Source: Paractinoplanes pyxinae (GTDB taxonomy: Bacteria; Actinomycetota; Actinomycetes; Mycobacteriales; Micromonosporaceae). From it: a stretch of 64,000 bases of DNA. Shown piece by piece: positions 43,957 through 52,630 of the stretch. The notes below the pieces were generated by a model. That model was not told the origin of the DNA. It made no database searches and saw only the letters and a list, made by a program, of their open reading frames with translations. The translations under genes were made by a program, and so were the position numbers. The DNA is taken from positions 496,001 to 560,000 of the forward strand of contig NZ_JAPNTZ010000006.1 of assembly GCF_026626335.1 (NCBI RefSeq). Direction: 5' to 3'. The stretch's first letter is position 1, and each line of letters starts with the position of its first letter.

Positions 43957-45989
43957 GGCAGCTTCTCCGCGGGGGTCTCGTCCGGGGCCGGTTCGACGGC
44001 CCGGACGCGGGGGCCGCGGGCCGGCACCCGGGTCAGGCTCTGGTCGAAACGGTCGAGGTCCCTGTCCTGGCTGGAGCGCAGCTGCCAGGGCACGCTGGTG
44101 ACCATCACGCCCGGCTCGAACAGCAGCCGGCCCTTGATGCGCAGCGCGCTCTGGTTGTGCAGCAGGTTCTCCCACCAGCGGCCGACCACGTACTCGGGCA
44201 CGAAGACGGTGACCACGTCGCGCGGCGAGCCCCGGCGCACGCCCTTGACGAAGTCGATGATCGGGCCGGTGATCTCGCGGTAGGGCGAGTCCACGACGGC
44301 CAGCGGCACCGGGATCTGCCGGCGCTCCCACTCGGCCTGGATGGCCCGGGTGTCCTTCTCGTCGACGTTCACGGTGACCGCGGTCAGCGTGTCGGGGCGG
44401 GTTGCCTGGGCGTACGCCAGGGCCCGCAGGGTCGGCATGTGCACCTTGCTGACCAGCACGACCGCGTGGTTGCGGGACGGCAGCACGGGCCGCTCGTCGG
44501 TCGGCTGCAGCTCTTGCGAGACCCGCGTGTAGTGCTTGCGGATGGCCACCATGAGGCCGTAGATGGCGATCATCGCGGCGATCGCGATCCACGCCCCGAG
44601 CAGGAACTTAGTGATCAGCACGATGATCAGCACCGTTGCCGTGAGGCCCATGCCGAAGGCGTTGATCGCCCGCGACCTGACCATCCGACGGCGGCGTTCG
44701 GGGTCTCGTTGCGTACGCAGCAAGCGGTTCCAATGCCGGATCATGCCGCCCTGCGACAGCGTGAACGACACGAAGACGCCCACAATGTAGAGCTGGATCA
44801 GCCGGGTCGTCTCGGCCTGGAACGCCGCCACCAGGATCATCGCGGCGATGGCGAGGAAGATGATGCCGTTGCTGAAGGCCAGCCGGTCGCCCCGGGTGTG
44901 CAGCTGACGCGGCAGGTAGCGGTCCTGGGCCAGGATCGAGCCGAGCACCGGGAAGCCGTTGAAGGCGGTGTTGGCGGCCAGGAAGAGGATCAGGGCGGTC
45001 ACCGCGCCGACCACGTAGAGCAGGATCGACCCCGGCCCGAAGATCGTCTCGGCCAGCTGCGTGGTGACCGTCTTCTGCACGTAGTTGCTCGGCCCGGAGA
45101 CGATCTGCAACGTCGGGTCCTCGACGTACTGCAGCTTGGTGGCGCGGGCCAGCAGCACGATGCCGACCAGCATGACGATCGACAGCCCGCCCAGCAGCAT
45201 CAGCGTGGTCGCCGCGTTCTTGCTCTTGGGCGGCTTGAAGGCGGGCACACCGTTCGAGATGGCCTCGACACCGGTCAGCGCCGCACAGCCCGACGAGAAG
45301 GTCCGCAGCAGCAGATAGGCGAACCCGAAGCTGGTGAGGTGGTCCTCCTCGGCCGTGATGACCAGGCCCGCGCTCGGCGCCAGCAGGTCGTCGCCGAGCA
45401 CGAAGACCCGGAACAGCCCGGTCAGGATCATGCCGACGATCACGAAGATGAACGCGTACGTCGGAATGGCGAAGGCCGTGCCCGACTCACGCAGCCCTCG
45501 CAGGTTGAGCGCGGTGAGCAGGGCGATCGCGCCGATCGCGAAGGCCACCTTGTGCTCGGCCACGAACGGCACGACCGAGCCCAGGTTGCCCACGCCGGAC
45601 GAGGTCGACACGGCCACGGTGAGGATGTAGTCGACCAGCAGGGCGCTGCCCACGCCGAGCCCGGCCCGGGGGCCCAGGTTGACCGTCGCCACCTCGTAGT
45701 CGCCGCCGCCGGAGGGGTAGGCGTAGACGTTCTGCCGGTAGCTGGCCACCACCGTCACCATCACCACGGCGACGGCCAGCGTGATCCACGGGGAGATCCA
45801 GAAGGCGCCCGCCCCGGCGATCGACAGGGTCAGCAGGATCTCGTCGGGCGCGTAGGCCACGCTCGAGAGGGCGTCGCTGGCGAAGACCGGAAGCGCGATC
45901 CGCTTGGGCAACAGCGTGTGCTGAAGCTTGTCGGACCGAAACGGCCGGCCCAGCAGGAGCCGCTTCGCGAGGGAGGTCGTACTGGCCAC
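43953..45989 (-). CDS. KimA-like APC-family potassium transporter
   Basis: A 678-residue membrane protein with about 12 helices and a cytoplasmic C-terminal domain of around 200 residues. Characteristic APC/KimA sequences are RLLLGRPFRSDK, ASDALSSVAYAPDEIL, SYRQNVYAYPSGGGDYEVATVNLG and LLVDYILTVAVSTSSG. These match the KimA (YdaO) K+/H+ symporter group more closely than amino-acid permeases. The two TrkA-domain genes that diverge from it strengthen a K+ role. The GTG at 45989 is preferred over codons nearer the TrkA gene. Confidence 0.8.
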   Translation of the reverse strand: MASTTSLAKRLLLGRPFRSDKLQHTLLPKRIALPVFASDALSSVAYAPDEILLTLSIAGAGAFWISPWITLAVAVVMVTVVASYRQNVYAYPSGGGDYEVATVNLGPRAGLGVGSALLVDYILTVAVSTSSGVGNLGSVVPFVAEHKVAFAIGAIALLTALNLRGLRESGTAFAIPTYAFIFVIVGMILTGLFRVFVLGDDLLAPSAGLVITAEEDHLTSFGFAYLLLRTFSSGCAALTGVEAISNGVPAFKPPKSKNAATTLMLLGGLSIVMLVGIVLLARATKLQYVEDPTLQIVSGPSNYVQKTVTTQLAETIFGPGSILLYVVGAVTALILFLAANTAFNGFPVLGSILAQDRYLPRQLHTRGDRLAFSNGIIFLAIAAMILVAAFQAETTRLIQLYIVGVFVSFTLSQGGMIRHWNRLLRTQRDPERRRRMVRSRAINAFGMGLTATVLIIVLITKFLLGAWIAIAAMIAIYGLMVAIRKHYTRVSQELQPTDERPVLPSRNHAVVLVSKVHMPTLRALAYAQATRPDTLTAVTVNVDEKDTRAIQAEWERRQIPVPLAVVDSPYREITGPIIDFVKGVRRGSPRDVVTVFVPEYVVGRWWENLLHNQSALRIKGRLLFEPGVMVTSVPWQLRSSQDRDLDRFDQSLTRVPARGPRVRAVEPAPDETPAEKLP

Positions 45990-46102
45990 GAGTGCCAAGC
46001 GTACGGCGGGCTTTTCGCACTCGCGCCCCGCCCCGGCCGCCGCTCCTGGCGGCCGCATGGCAATCTCTCACTGAGTAGCACCCACGCGGGAGGACGCGAC
46101 AC

Positions 46103-46768
46103 GTGCACGTGGTGATCATGGGGTGTGGCCGGCTCGGTTCGACGCTGGCCCACAACCTCGAAGAGCGCGGCCATGCGGTGGCCGTCATCGACCAGAACTC
46201 GGACGCCTTCCGCCGCCTGGGCTCCGATTTCGGCGGCACCACGGTGACCGGCATCGGCTTCGACCGCGACGTGCTGCGGGCGGCCGGCATCGAGCGGGCC
46301 GACGCGTTCGCGGCCGTCTCCAGCGGCGACAACTCCAACATCATCTCGGCCCGGCTGGCCCGCGAGACGTTCGGGGTGTCCCGGGTCGTGGCCCGCATCT
46401 ACGACCAGAAACGGGCCCAGGTGTACGAGCGGCTGGGCATCCCCACTGTCGCCACGATCCGCTGGGCGGCCGACCGGATGGTCCGCCACCTGGTCCCCGA
46501 GGGCACGGTCGAGGTCTTCCGCGACCCGACCAGCGTGGTCTCGATCGTCGAGGCGCCGCTGCACCGCGACTGGGTCGGCCGCACACTGAAGTCGCTCGAG
46601 GAGCGCACCGGCGCCCGGGTGGCCTACCTGATGCGCTTCGGCATGGGCACGCTGGGCACCGCGTCCACCGTCATCCAGGACGGCGACCAGGTCTTCATGC
46701 TGGTCACCGACGAGACGGTGGGTGTCGTGCTCGACATCGCCTCCGGCGCCGACAAGGAAGGGCAGTGA
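46103..46768 (+). CDS. ceoB: TrkA-type RCK protein (CeoB-like)
   Basis: A 221-residue cytosolic K+-uptake regulator with an NAD-binding Rossmann core (VVIMGCGRLGSTLAHNLEERG; D in VIDQNSDAFRRL) and a C-terminal RCK_C ligand domain. It starts at GTG 46103 behind GGGAGG. The position and partner ceoC two bases downstream are those of M. tuberculosis Rv2691/Rv2692. It probably gates the divergently encoded transporter. Confidence 0.9.
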   Translation: MHVVIMGCGRLGSTLAHNLEERGHAVAVIDQNSDAFRRLGSDFGGTTVTGIGFDRDVLRAAGIERADAFAAVSSGDNSNIISARLARETFGVSRVVARIYDQKRAQVYERLGIPTVATIRWAADRMVRHLVPEGTVEVFRDPTSVVSIVEAPLHRDWVGRTLKSLEERTGARVAYLMRFGMGTLGTASTVIQDGDQVFMLVTDETVGVVLDIASGADKEGQ

Positions 46769-46770
46769 CC

Positions 46771-47448
46771 ATGCGGATCGCCATCGCCGGGGCCGGCAAC
46801 GTGGGCCGCTCGATCGCGCAGGAGCTGATCGGCAACGGCCACCGGGTCATGCTCATCGAGCGCCAGCCCAAGCAGCTGCGGCCGGAAAGGGTGCCCGAGG
46901 CCGACTGGGTGCTGGCCGACGCCTGCGAGCTGAGCAGCCTGGAAGAGGCCGACGTGGCCGGCTGCGACGTGGTGGTGGCGGCCACCGGCGACGACAAGGT
47001 CAACCTGGTGGTGTCGCTGCTGGCCAAGACCGAGTTCGCCGTGCCGCGCGTGGTGGCCCGGGTCAACCGGGCCGAGAACGAGTGGCTGTTCACCGAGCAG
47101 TGGGGCGTCGACGTCTCGGTCAGCAAGCCGCGCCTGATGGCCGCCCTGGTCGAAGAGGCGGTCACCGTGGGCGACCTGGTCCGGCTGATGACTTTCCGCC
47201 AGGGCGAGGCCAACCTGGTCGAGATCACCCTGCCCAGGAACGCGCCGTACGAGGGTCAGCCCGTCCGCGACGTGCCGCTGCCCCGCGACTCGGCGCTCGT
47301 GGCCATCCTGCGCGGCAAGCGGGTCATGGTGCCCACCGCCGACGACCCGCTCGAGGCCGGCGACGAGCTGATCTTCGTCTGCACCGCCGAGGTGGAGGAC
47401 CAGATCCGCGCCGTCGTGCTGGGCAGCGAGGGTCGCGAACTGGGCTAG
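46771..47448 (+). CDS. ceoC: TrkA-type RCK protein (CeoC-like)
   Basis: A 225-residue paralogue of the preceding gene, with IAIAGAGNVGRSIAQELIGNG, VMLIERQPKQL and a TrkA_C end (PLEAGDELIFVCTAE). The ATG at 46771 follows the ceoB stop by 2 bp. The two may form a heteromeric ring binding nucleotide. The 3' end overlaps the DUF3159 gene by 4 bp on the other strand. Confidence 0.9.
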   Translation: MRIAIAGAGNVGRSIAQELIGNGHRVMLIERQPKQLRPERVPEADWVLADACELSSLEEADVAGCDVVVAATGDDKVNLVVSLLAKTEFAVPRVVARVNRAENEWLFTEQWGVDVSVSKPRLMAALVEEAVTVGDLVRLMTFRQGEANLVEITLPRNAPYEGQPVRDVPLPRDSALVAILRGKRVMVPTADDPLEAGDELIFVCTAEVEDQIRAVVLGSEGRELG

Positions 47449-48242
47449 GCGGCCGCCTCTTCCGTCTGCTGGCTGCTGGTCACCCGGTGGATGGCCCACG
47501 CGGTGAAGGCGAACGTGGCGGCGTAGATCGGCCAGCTGATCAGGATGCGGGCGATGCCGAGCGCGTTCGCCTCGCCCATCTGGTAGAGGACGAACTGGAT
47601 GCCCGCGCGCACGCTCAGCGAGGCCACCCAGACCAGGGTGAGCCACTGGAACGTACGGAACAGCCGGGCGTTGCCGAACCAGTCCTGCCGGCCCTTGTTG
47701 GCCATGACGCCCCACACGTAGCCGATGATCGGCTTGCGGACCAGGACGGAGACCAGCAGCGCCGCCGCCTGGGCGAACGTCAGCAGGATGCCGGGCAGAT
47801 AGAAGTCCTCGGCCTTGCCCGTGCGCCAGGCCAGGAAGGCGCCGATGGCGATGCCGAACAAACCGTTCACCGCATGGCGTACGGGTTGCTTGCGGGCCAG
47901 CCGGAAGGCGCCGATGGCCAGCGCGGAGAACACCGCCCCGCCGATGGCCCAGTACAGCGCCGTACGCTTCTCGAGCCCGACCACGGTGTCGCCGAGGATC
48001 ACGTTGAGCGCCACGAAGGCGAGCACCGGAAGGCTCGACTCGATCAGCCCGCGTACACCGCCGAGCTGCTCCGAGATCTGCTCCGACATCGACGGGAAGG
48101 GCTCTTCCTCGTCGCCGTCCTTGCCCTTGGCGTCCTTGGCGTCCGGCACCGCATGGAGGTCGAGTTCCTCGACGACCTCCTCGGCGAGCCGTTCCTCCAC
48201 GGTTTCGTGCGCGGCGTGACGCGGCTCGCTGCCGGGTGTCAC
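47445..48242 (-). CDS. DUF3159 integral membrane protein
   Basis: A 265-residue protein. A 60-residue acidic cytoplasmic leader (KDAKGKDGDEEEPFPSMSEQISEQLGGVRGLIE) is followed by about six helices (LPVLAFVALNVILG, ALYWAIGGAVFSALAIGAF, FAQAAALLVSVLV and others). DUF3159 proteins are conserved in actinobacteria next to the TrkA pair. Role unknown. The GTG at 48242 overlaps the stop of the OB-fold gene. Confidence 0.9.
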   Translation of the reverse strand: MTPGSEPRHAAHETVEERLAEEVVEELDLHAVPDAKDAKGKDGDEEEPFPSMSEQISEQLGGVRGLIESSLPVLAFVALNVILGDTVVGLEKRTALYWAIGGAVFSALAIGAFRLARKQPVRHAVNGLFGIAIGAFLAWRTGKAEDFYLPGILLTFAQAAALLVSVLVRKPIIGYVWGVMANKGRQDWFGNARLFRTFQWLTLVWVASLSVRAGIQFVLYQMGEANALGIARILISWPIYAATFAFTAWAIHRVTSSQQTEEAAA

Positions 48243-48616
48243 CGGGGCGCCTCCAGCTCGTAGTACGGGTTGTAGATGACCTTGCGATCGTCGCGGATGG
48301 CGATGCGGCCGCGGGCGGTGAGCTGACGGCCGGGCTCGATGCCGGCGATCGACCGGCGGCCCAGGAAGACCAGGGTCACCACGTCGCTGCCGTCCCAGAG
48401 GTCGGCCTCCAGGGTCGGCAGGTTGGTGCGGGGAGTGTAGGCCACCGTCCGCAGCCGCCCGTTGACCGAGACGACCTGACCGCGCGTGCACTGCCCGGCC
48501 GGCATGGCGCCGCACTTGGCCACCTCACGCTGCAGATCCCGCGCGTCGAGCTCGGAATCGGTGGCGGTCAACCGGTCGAAGAACCGGCGCAGGCCGGTGC
48601 GCTCGTCGGTGGTCAT
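48239..48616 (-). CDS. OB-fold nucleic-acid-binding protein
   Basis: A 125-residue small protein with an OB-fold-like core (CTRGQVVSVNGRLRTVAYTPR, then LEADLWDGSDVVTLVFLGRRSIAGIEPGRQLTARGRIAI). It starts at ATG 48616 behind AGGAGAGG. It is linked translationally to DUF3159, as in other actinobacteria. A single-strand binding role is suggested by the fold but not shown. Confidence 0.87.
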   Translation of the reverse strand: MTTDERTGLRRFFDRLTATDSELDARDLQREVAKCGAMPAGQCTRGQVVSVNGRLRTVAYTPRTNLPTLEADLWDGSDVVTLVFLGRRSIAGIEPGRQLTARGRIAIRDDRKVIYNPYYELEAPR

Positions 48617-48659
48617 GACCTCTCCTAGCCCCACCCGGGATGCTCGCCCCGTCCGGGAC

Positions 48660-48688
48660 GAACGGCACGGGCCATCGCCGTGCCGTTC
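48660..48688. terminator. Hairpin between DUF3710 and OB-fold genes
   Basis: GAACGGCACGG (48660-48670) pairs perfectly with CCGTGCCGTTC (48678-48688) across a 7-nt loop, 38 bp past the DUF3710 stop on the minus strand. There is no T-tract. Confidence 0.55.
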
Positions 48689-48726
48689 CTACAAGGTACG
48701 CCCCGGGTGACCACTGTCACGACCCG

Positions 48727-49413
48727 CTATACAGGCCGGCTGCCGTTCGTCTGCGGACCCTGCTCCTGCTCGGCCTCGGCCTGAGCCTGCTCGGTCATCT
48801 CTTTGGGCAGCCGCAGCGGCAGCGCCTCGCGCACCGGGCGGGCCTCGTTGTCACGGACGACGACCAGACCGGAGAGAACTTCGCCCAGCCGGCCCTCACG
48901 GTTCCGGTCGGCCGCGGCGGCGCCCTGGTACAGCGCGCGGACCATCCAGCGCGGGCCGTCGACGCCCACGAACCGCACGTCGGCCGGGCCCTCGGGGGTG
49001 TTCACCCGGGCCGACAGCTCGACCCCGTACGGCCCGTCGACCTCGCGCGGCGCCACGCCGTCGGCGGTCATGGCCTCGGCGATCTCGGCCCGGACCTCGT
49101 TCCAGATGCCCTCGGAGCGCGGGGCCGCGAACACGCCCAGCTGCAGCGCGCTCTCGCCGTCGACCAGCACGATCTGCTCGACCGCGCCGTCCGGGTTGGC
49201 CTGCACCCGCACCTCGACGCCGTCGACGGCCGGGATCAGCAGGCTGCCCAGGTCGAGCCGCTGCACGTCGTCGGGGGCCTGGCCGGAGTCCCAGGGGCCG
49301 TGGTCGGGCCGCGGGGGCTCGTCGCCGGCGCTCAGACTCTGCTGGAGCGCCTCGGAGGGCGGTGCGTCGGTCGCACGCACGTGCTTGGGGCCGCCGCGCT
49401 TACGCGAGAACAT
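48727..49413 (-). CDS. DUF3710 family protein
   Basis: A 228-residue soluble protein with the family core (VQRLDLGSLLIPAVDGVEVRVQANPDG; FAAPRSEGIWNEVRAEIAE; GVDGPRWMVRALYQGAAA). Starts MFSRKRGG with a basic tip and ends in a Gln/Glu-rich tail. In actinobacteria it always follows dut. Function unknown. It lies 18 bp downstream of dut on the same strand. Confidence 0.9.
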   Translation of the reverse strand: MFSRKRGGPKHVRATDAPPSEALQQSLSAGDEPPRPDHGPWDSGQAPDDVQRLDLGSLLIPAVDGVEVRVQANPDGAVEQIVLVDGESALQLGVFAAPRSEGIWNEVRAEIAEAMTADGVAPREVDGPYGVELSARVNTPEGPADVRFVGVDGPRWMVRALYQGAAAADRNREGRLGEVLSGLVVVRDNEARPVREALPLRLPKEMTEQAQAEAEQEQGPQTNGSRPV

Positions 49414-49431
49414 CTTTACTGACCTTCCGTC

Positions 49432-49905
49432 TCATGCCTGAGTGGGCTGGCTGGGCAGCGCACTGTGCCCGCCCGTCGACCCGTGGCCACCGGCGCCGCG
49501 GGAGGTGTCGCCGAGCTCGTCGACGACGTGGAACGACGCCCGCTCGACCCGCTGGACGACCAGTTGGGCGATGCGGTCGCCGCGAGCGATCTTGACCGTG
49601 TTCACCGGGTCGTGGTTCACCAGAATCACCAGAATCTCGCCACGGTAACCGGCGTCGACCGTACCCGGAGCGTTGAGCACCGTCACACCCAGCCGGGCGG
49701 CCAGACCGGAGCGGGGGTGCACCAGTCCGACGTACCCCTCGGGAATGGCCACCGCGATGCCCGTGCGCACCTTCGCGCGTTGCCCGGGCGCCAGCTCCGC
49801 CCCCTCGGCCGCGACCAGGTCGGCGCCGGCGTCACCCGGATGTGCGTAGGCCGGCAGCGGGAGGTCGGGATCGAGCAGGCGGATCGGGATCACCACGTCG
49901 GTCAA
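49432..49905 (-). CDS. dut: dUTP diphosphatase
   Basis: Hydrolyses dUTP to dUMP and pyrophosphate, keeping uracil out of DNA and providing substrate to ThyA. The 157 residues contain the five trimeric dUTPase motifs: [46 protein letters not shown], and the C-terminal [10 protein letters not shown]. The start is a TTG at 49905 with GAGGAA upstream; a GTG at 49896 is the alternative. Confidence 0.95.
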   Translation of the reverse strand: MTDVVIPIRLLDPDLPLPAYAHPGDAGADLVAAEGAELAPGQRAKVRTGIAVAIPEGYVGLVHPRSGLAARLGVTVLNAPGTVDAGYRGEILVILVNHDPVNTVKIARGDRIAQLVVQRVERASFHVVDELGDTSRGAGGHGSTGGHSALPSQPTQA

Positions 49906-49996
49906 GGTAACGATTCCTCACTGGTGCGGCTGCGGGCGGCACTCACCCTGCCATCCTGCCGTGCCCCGTCGCGGAGGCGCGCCGTACCCTTCCAGG

Positions 49997-50473
49997 GTGA
50001 CACCGGAGTCCTCCACGCGCACCACCGCGGCCCCCGCCTACGCCGAGCGGCTGCACCTGACGTGGTGGATCTGGCCGGTGATGCTGCTCGTGGTGGCGAT
50101 CCTGGGGTTCGAGCTGATGCTCGGCTTCCCCGATGTGCCGGCCTGGGTCGTGTTCGCCGTGCTGGTCCCGCTCGCCCTGGCCGGCATGGCCTGGGTGGGC
50201 CGCATCCGGGTGGCCGTCACCGCGGGCGAGTTCCAGGTGGACGATGCCCGGCTGCCGCTCGAGTTCGTCAAGGACGTCGTGGCGCTGGACGCCGAGGGCA
50301 AGCGCGAGGCTCTGGGCGTGGGCGCGCACCCGCTGGCGTTCGTGGTGCAGCGCCCGTGGATCGGCCCGGCCGTGCAGGTGCTGCTCGACGACCCGGCCGA
50401 CCCCACGCCGTACTGGATCGTCAGCACCCGTCACCCGGTCGAGCTGGCGACCGCCCTGCTCAACCGTCGATGA
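49997..50473 (+). CDS. DUF3093 membrane protein
   Basis: A 158-residue protein with two helices (WWIWPVMLLVVAILGFELMLG and AWVVFAVLVPLALAGMAWVG) and a beta-rich C-terminal part (VAVTAGEFQVDDARLPLEFVKDVVALD; VVQRPWIGPAVQVLLDDPADPTPYWIVSTRHP). Family conserved next to dut in actinobacteria. The GTG at 49997 is used. Its 3' end overlaps the next minus-strand gene by 14 bp. Confidence 0.9.
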   Translation: MTPESSTRTTAAPAYAERLHLTWWIWPVMLLVVAILGFELMLGFPDVPAWVVFAVLVPLALAGMAWVGRIRVAVTAGEFQVDDARLPLEFVKDVVALDAEGKREALGVGAHPLAFVVQRPWIGPAVQVLLDDPADPTPYWIVSTRHPVELATALLNRR

Positions 50474-51278
50474 TCTTCGAGCGGCTCTTCCGCAGGTCTT
50501 TCTTGATGTGATCGCCCAGGTTCTTGGTGGCCCGGCGGTTCAGATAGCCGGCCACGGCCGCGCCCGTCAACATCGGGCCGTACGTGGTGAGGCTGCGGCC
50601 GAACCTCTTGAGCAGGCTGGTCTGCAGTTCCTTGCGGGCGGCGGTGCCGAGCACAGAGGCCACACCGACGCCGGGCACCAGCGGGTTCACCCCACGCTGC
50701 TGCGACCAGGCCTGGATCAGCGCCCCGGCCCGCTGGCCGAGCCCGCCCCGGATCGGCTGCCCGTAGATCTCGTGCAGCTCGCCGACGAGCTTGAGCTCCA
50801 CGGCCACCACCGCGACCGTCTCGGCCGCGAGCAGGACCGGCGCGGTGAGCAGGGTCGGCGGCGCCACCCACTCGACAGCGGCCACGCCGCCCCCGGCCGC
50901 GCCGACGCCCGCCGTCGAGAGCGCGGCGTTGCGGATCAGGCGGTCGGCCAGGTCGTCGTCGCTCAGGCCGGGGAAGTGGCGGCGCAAAGTCTCGATGTCC
51001 CGCACGGGGATGTGCGGCGCGACGTCGGCCACGACGTCACCCATCCAGCGCATCGCCGCCTTGGGCTTGAACATCTGGCCCATCCCCCGGCGGCGGATGT
51101 CCCCCACGAGCCGGCCGAGCAGCTGCCGGCGGCCGGCCGGTTCCAGGTCGTCGGCGGTGAGGGCGGCGACGGTCTCGCCGAGTTCGCTGTCGACCGCGGC
51201 GAGCTCCTGGTTCTTGGCAGTCGTCTGCTCCAGGGCCCGCGAATCGTTCGTCTCGGCGGTGTGGTCCGTTCCGCTCAT
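50460..51278 (-). CDS. Hypothetical protein with hydrophobic central segment
   Basis: A 272-residue protein from ATG 51278 (GGGAGG upstream). An acidic leader precedes a helical region (RRQLLGRLVGDIRRRGMGQMF). The central part has glycine/alanine-rich hydrophobic stretches (AALSTAGVGAAGGGVAAVEWV, LLTAPVLLAAETVAVVAVEL) and the end is basic (NRRATKNLGDHIKKDLRKSRSKIIDG). No known family was recognised with confidence. It lies between DUF3093 and DUF4193. Confidence 0.8.
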   Translation of the reverse strand: MSGTDHTAETNDSRALEQTTAKNQELAAVDSELGETVAALTADDLEPAGRRQLLGRLVGDIRRRGMGQMFKPKAAMRWMGDVVADVAPHIPVRDIETLRRHFPGLSDDDLADRLIRNAALSTAGVGAAGGGVAAVEWVAPPTLLTAPVLLAAETVAVVAVELKLVGELHEIYGQPIRGGLGQRAGALIQAWSQQRGVNPLVPGVGVASVLGTAARKELQTSLLKRFGRSLTTYGPMLTGAAVAGYLNRRATKNLGDHIKKDLRKSRSKIIDG

Positions 51279-51438
51279 CGTCGTCCTCCCGTCGTCGGTC
51301 GCGGGCTCATGCCTCCATGGTGATGCCCCGTGTCGACCCCGGGTCAAACCCGGCAACGGCCTGACGCCCGACCGCGAACCGCGGCCGGGTGGTGTTACGC
51401 CACGCCCCCCTGCGCGGCGCTGCGCGCGAGTGTGCCGG

Positions 51439-51735
51439 TCAGGCACACTCGCGGCAGATCAGCTCCCCGTTCCGCTCCGCGGCCAGCTGGCTGCGGTGGT
51501 GAACAAGGAAACAGCGGGCGCAGCGGAACTCGTCGGTCTGCATCGGCAGCACCTTGACGGTGAGTTCCTCGTCGGCCAGGTCGGCGCCGGGAAGCTCGAA
51601 GCTCTCCGCCACCTCGACCTCGTCGACGTCCACTGAACCCGACTGCGAGTCGGCGCGGCGGGCCTTGAGCTCCTCGAGGCTGTCCTCGCCGAGGTCGACC
51701 TCATCGCGACGCGGAGCGTCGTAGTCGGTGGCCAT
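51439..51735 (-). CDS. DUF4193 zinc-ribbon protein
   Basis: A 98-residue protein. The N-terminus MATDYDAPRRDEVDLGEDSLEEL and acidic middle lead to a C-terminal zinc knuckle (CARC near residue 72 and CREC at the end). DUF4193 is a conserved actinobacterial family near sigA. Acidic composition and small size recall RNA-polymerase-associated factors, but that is only an impression. Confidence 0.93.
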   Translation of the reverse strand: MATDYDAPRRDEVDLGEDSLEELKARRADSQSGSVDVDEVEVAESFELPGADLADEELTVKVLPMQTDEFRCARCFLVHHRSQLAAERNGELICRECA

Positions 51736-52090
51736 CGGTCTTCACTCTCCTGTATCGATGTGTCACTTGGCGTTAGTAACGCCCGCGACGTTGTTTCGGT
51801 TCCCGGTTCCGCCGGACGATTTCCGACACTGCTCCGGCTCTGCCCCTGACACGCCGAACACCCCCGGTGAGCGGGGAACACTACCGCTGTCGCGGCAGTG
51901 TTGTACGCGCACGGGCGGCCCATTGTTCCCGATGTGACCGAGGCGACATCAAAGTAGGGGTAGCAGCCTCTGGATCATCGTCGGCGCGCCGGAAGTATTC
52001 CCTGTTTCCGCATGCCTGGCGCACAGACGCTAACCTCTCGACAGGTCCCGCCCCTTCCCCGGGGCAAGAAGAACCCCTGGAGCCAACCCC
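51736..52090. other. Divergent intergenic region, 355 bp
   Basis: Holds the promoters of DUF4193 and the LytR_C gene; no reading frame here is convincing. A hairpin-forming inverted repeat AACACTACCGC (51877-51887)/GCGGCAGTGTT (51892-51902) has one mismatch and could be an operator. CTGGAG at 52077-52082 is the ribosome-binding site of the downstream gene. Confidence 0.6.
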
Positions 52091-52630
52091 ATGAGCTTTG
52101 CGCGCGTACGAGCGCTCATCGTCGTCGGCGTGCTTGCCGTGGCCGCGGTGGTGTTCGTCATCGTCGCGCTGGTGCAGGACAGCCAGGGCGGCCCGACCGC
52201 CGGTGAGGGCTGCCCGGCCGGAGCGCCCCTGGCCGACGTGACGCTGCCCGACGACCCGGCCGAGGTCACCGTCAAGATACTCAACGGCACGGACACCCCC
52301 GGCCTGGCCGACAGCGTCACGAACGAGTTCAAGAACCGGCGTTTCACCACCCAGAAGCCGGCCGAGGCCAAGTCCAAGCTCAAGGGCGTCGCCGAGATCC
52401 GCTACGGGCCGGACACCGTCGGCAAGGCGCAGCTGCTGCGGGCGTACTTCCTGGCCCAGTCCAAGATGACCTACAGCGCCAAGCGCAAGGGCGGGGTCAT
52501 CGAGATCGTGATCGGCAACCAGTACCGCCAGCTCGCCACCACCACCGAGGTCAACCAGTCGCTGGTCGAGGTGGGCGAGCCGACGCTGCCGCCCGGCGCC
52601 TGCGTCAAGCCGGCCGACAAAGACTCCTAG
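52091..52630 (+). CDS. cei: LytR_C domain membrane protein (Cei-like)
   Basis: A 179-residue single-pass protein: TM helix LIVVGVLAVAAVVFVIVALV at the N-terminus, then an extracellular LytR C-terminal domain (VTVKILNGTDTPGLADSVTNEFKNRRF). The mycobacterial counterpart at the same position, Rv2700, was named cei for cell-envelope integrity. The stop overlaps suhB by 4 bp on the other strand. Assignment by family and synteny. Confidence 0.88.
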   Translation: MSFARVRALIVVGVLAVAAVVFVIVALVQDSQGGPTAGEGCPAGAPLADVTLPDDPAEVTVKILNGTDTPGLADSVTNEFKNRRFTTQKPAEAKSKLKGVAEIRYGPDTVGKAQLLRAYFLAQSKMTYSAKRKGGVIEIVIGNQYRQLATTTEVNQSLVEVGEPTLPPGACVKPADKDS

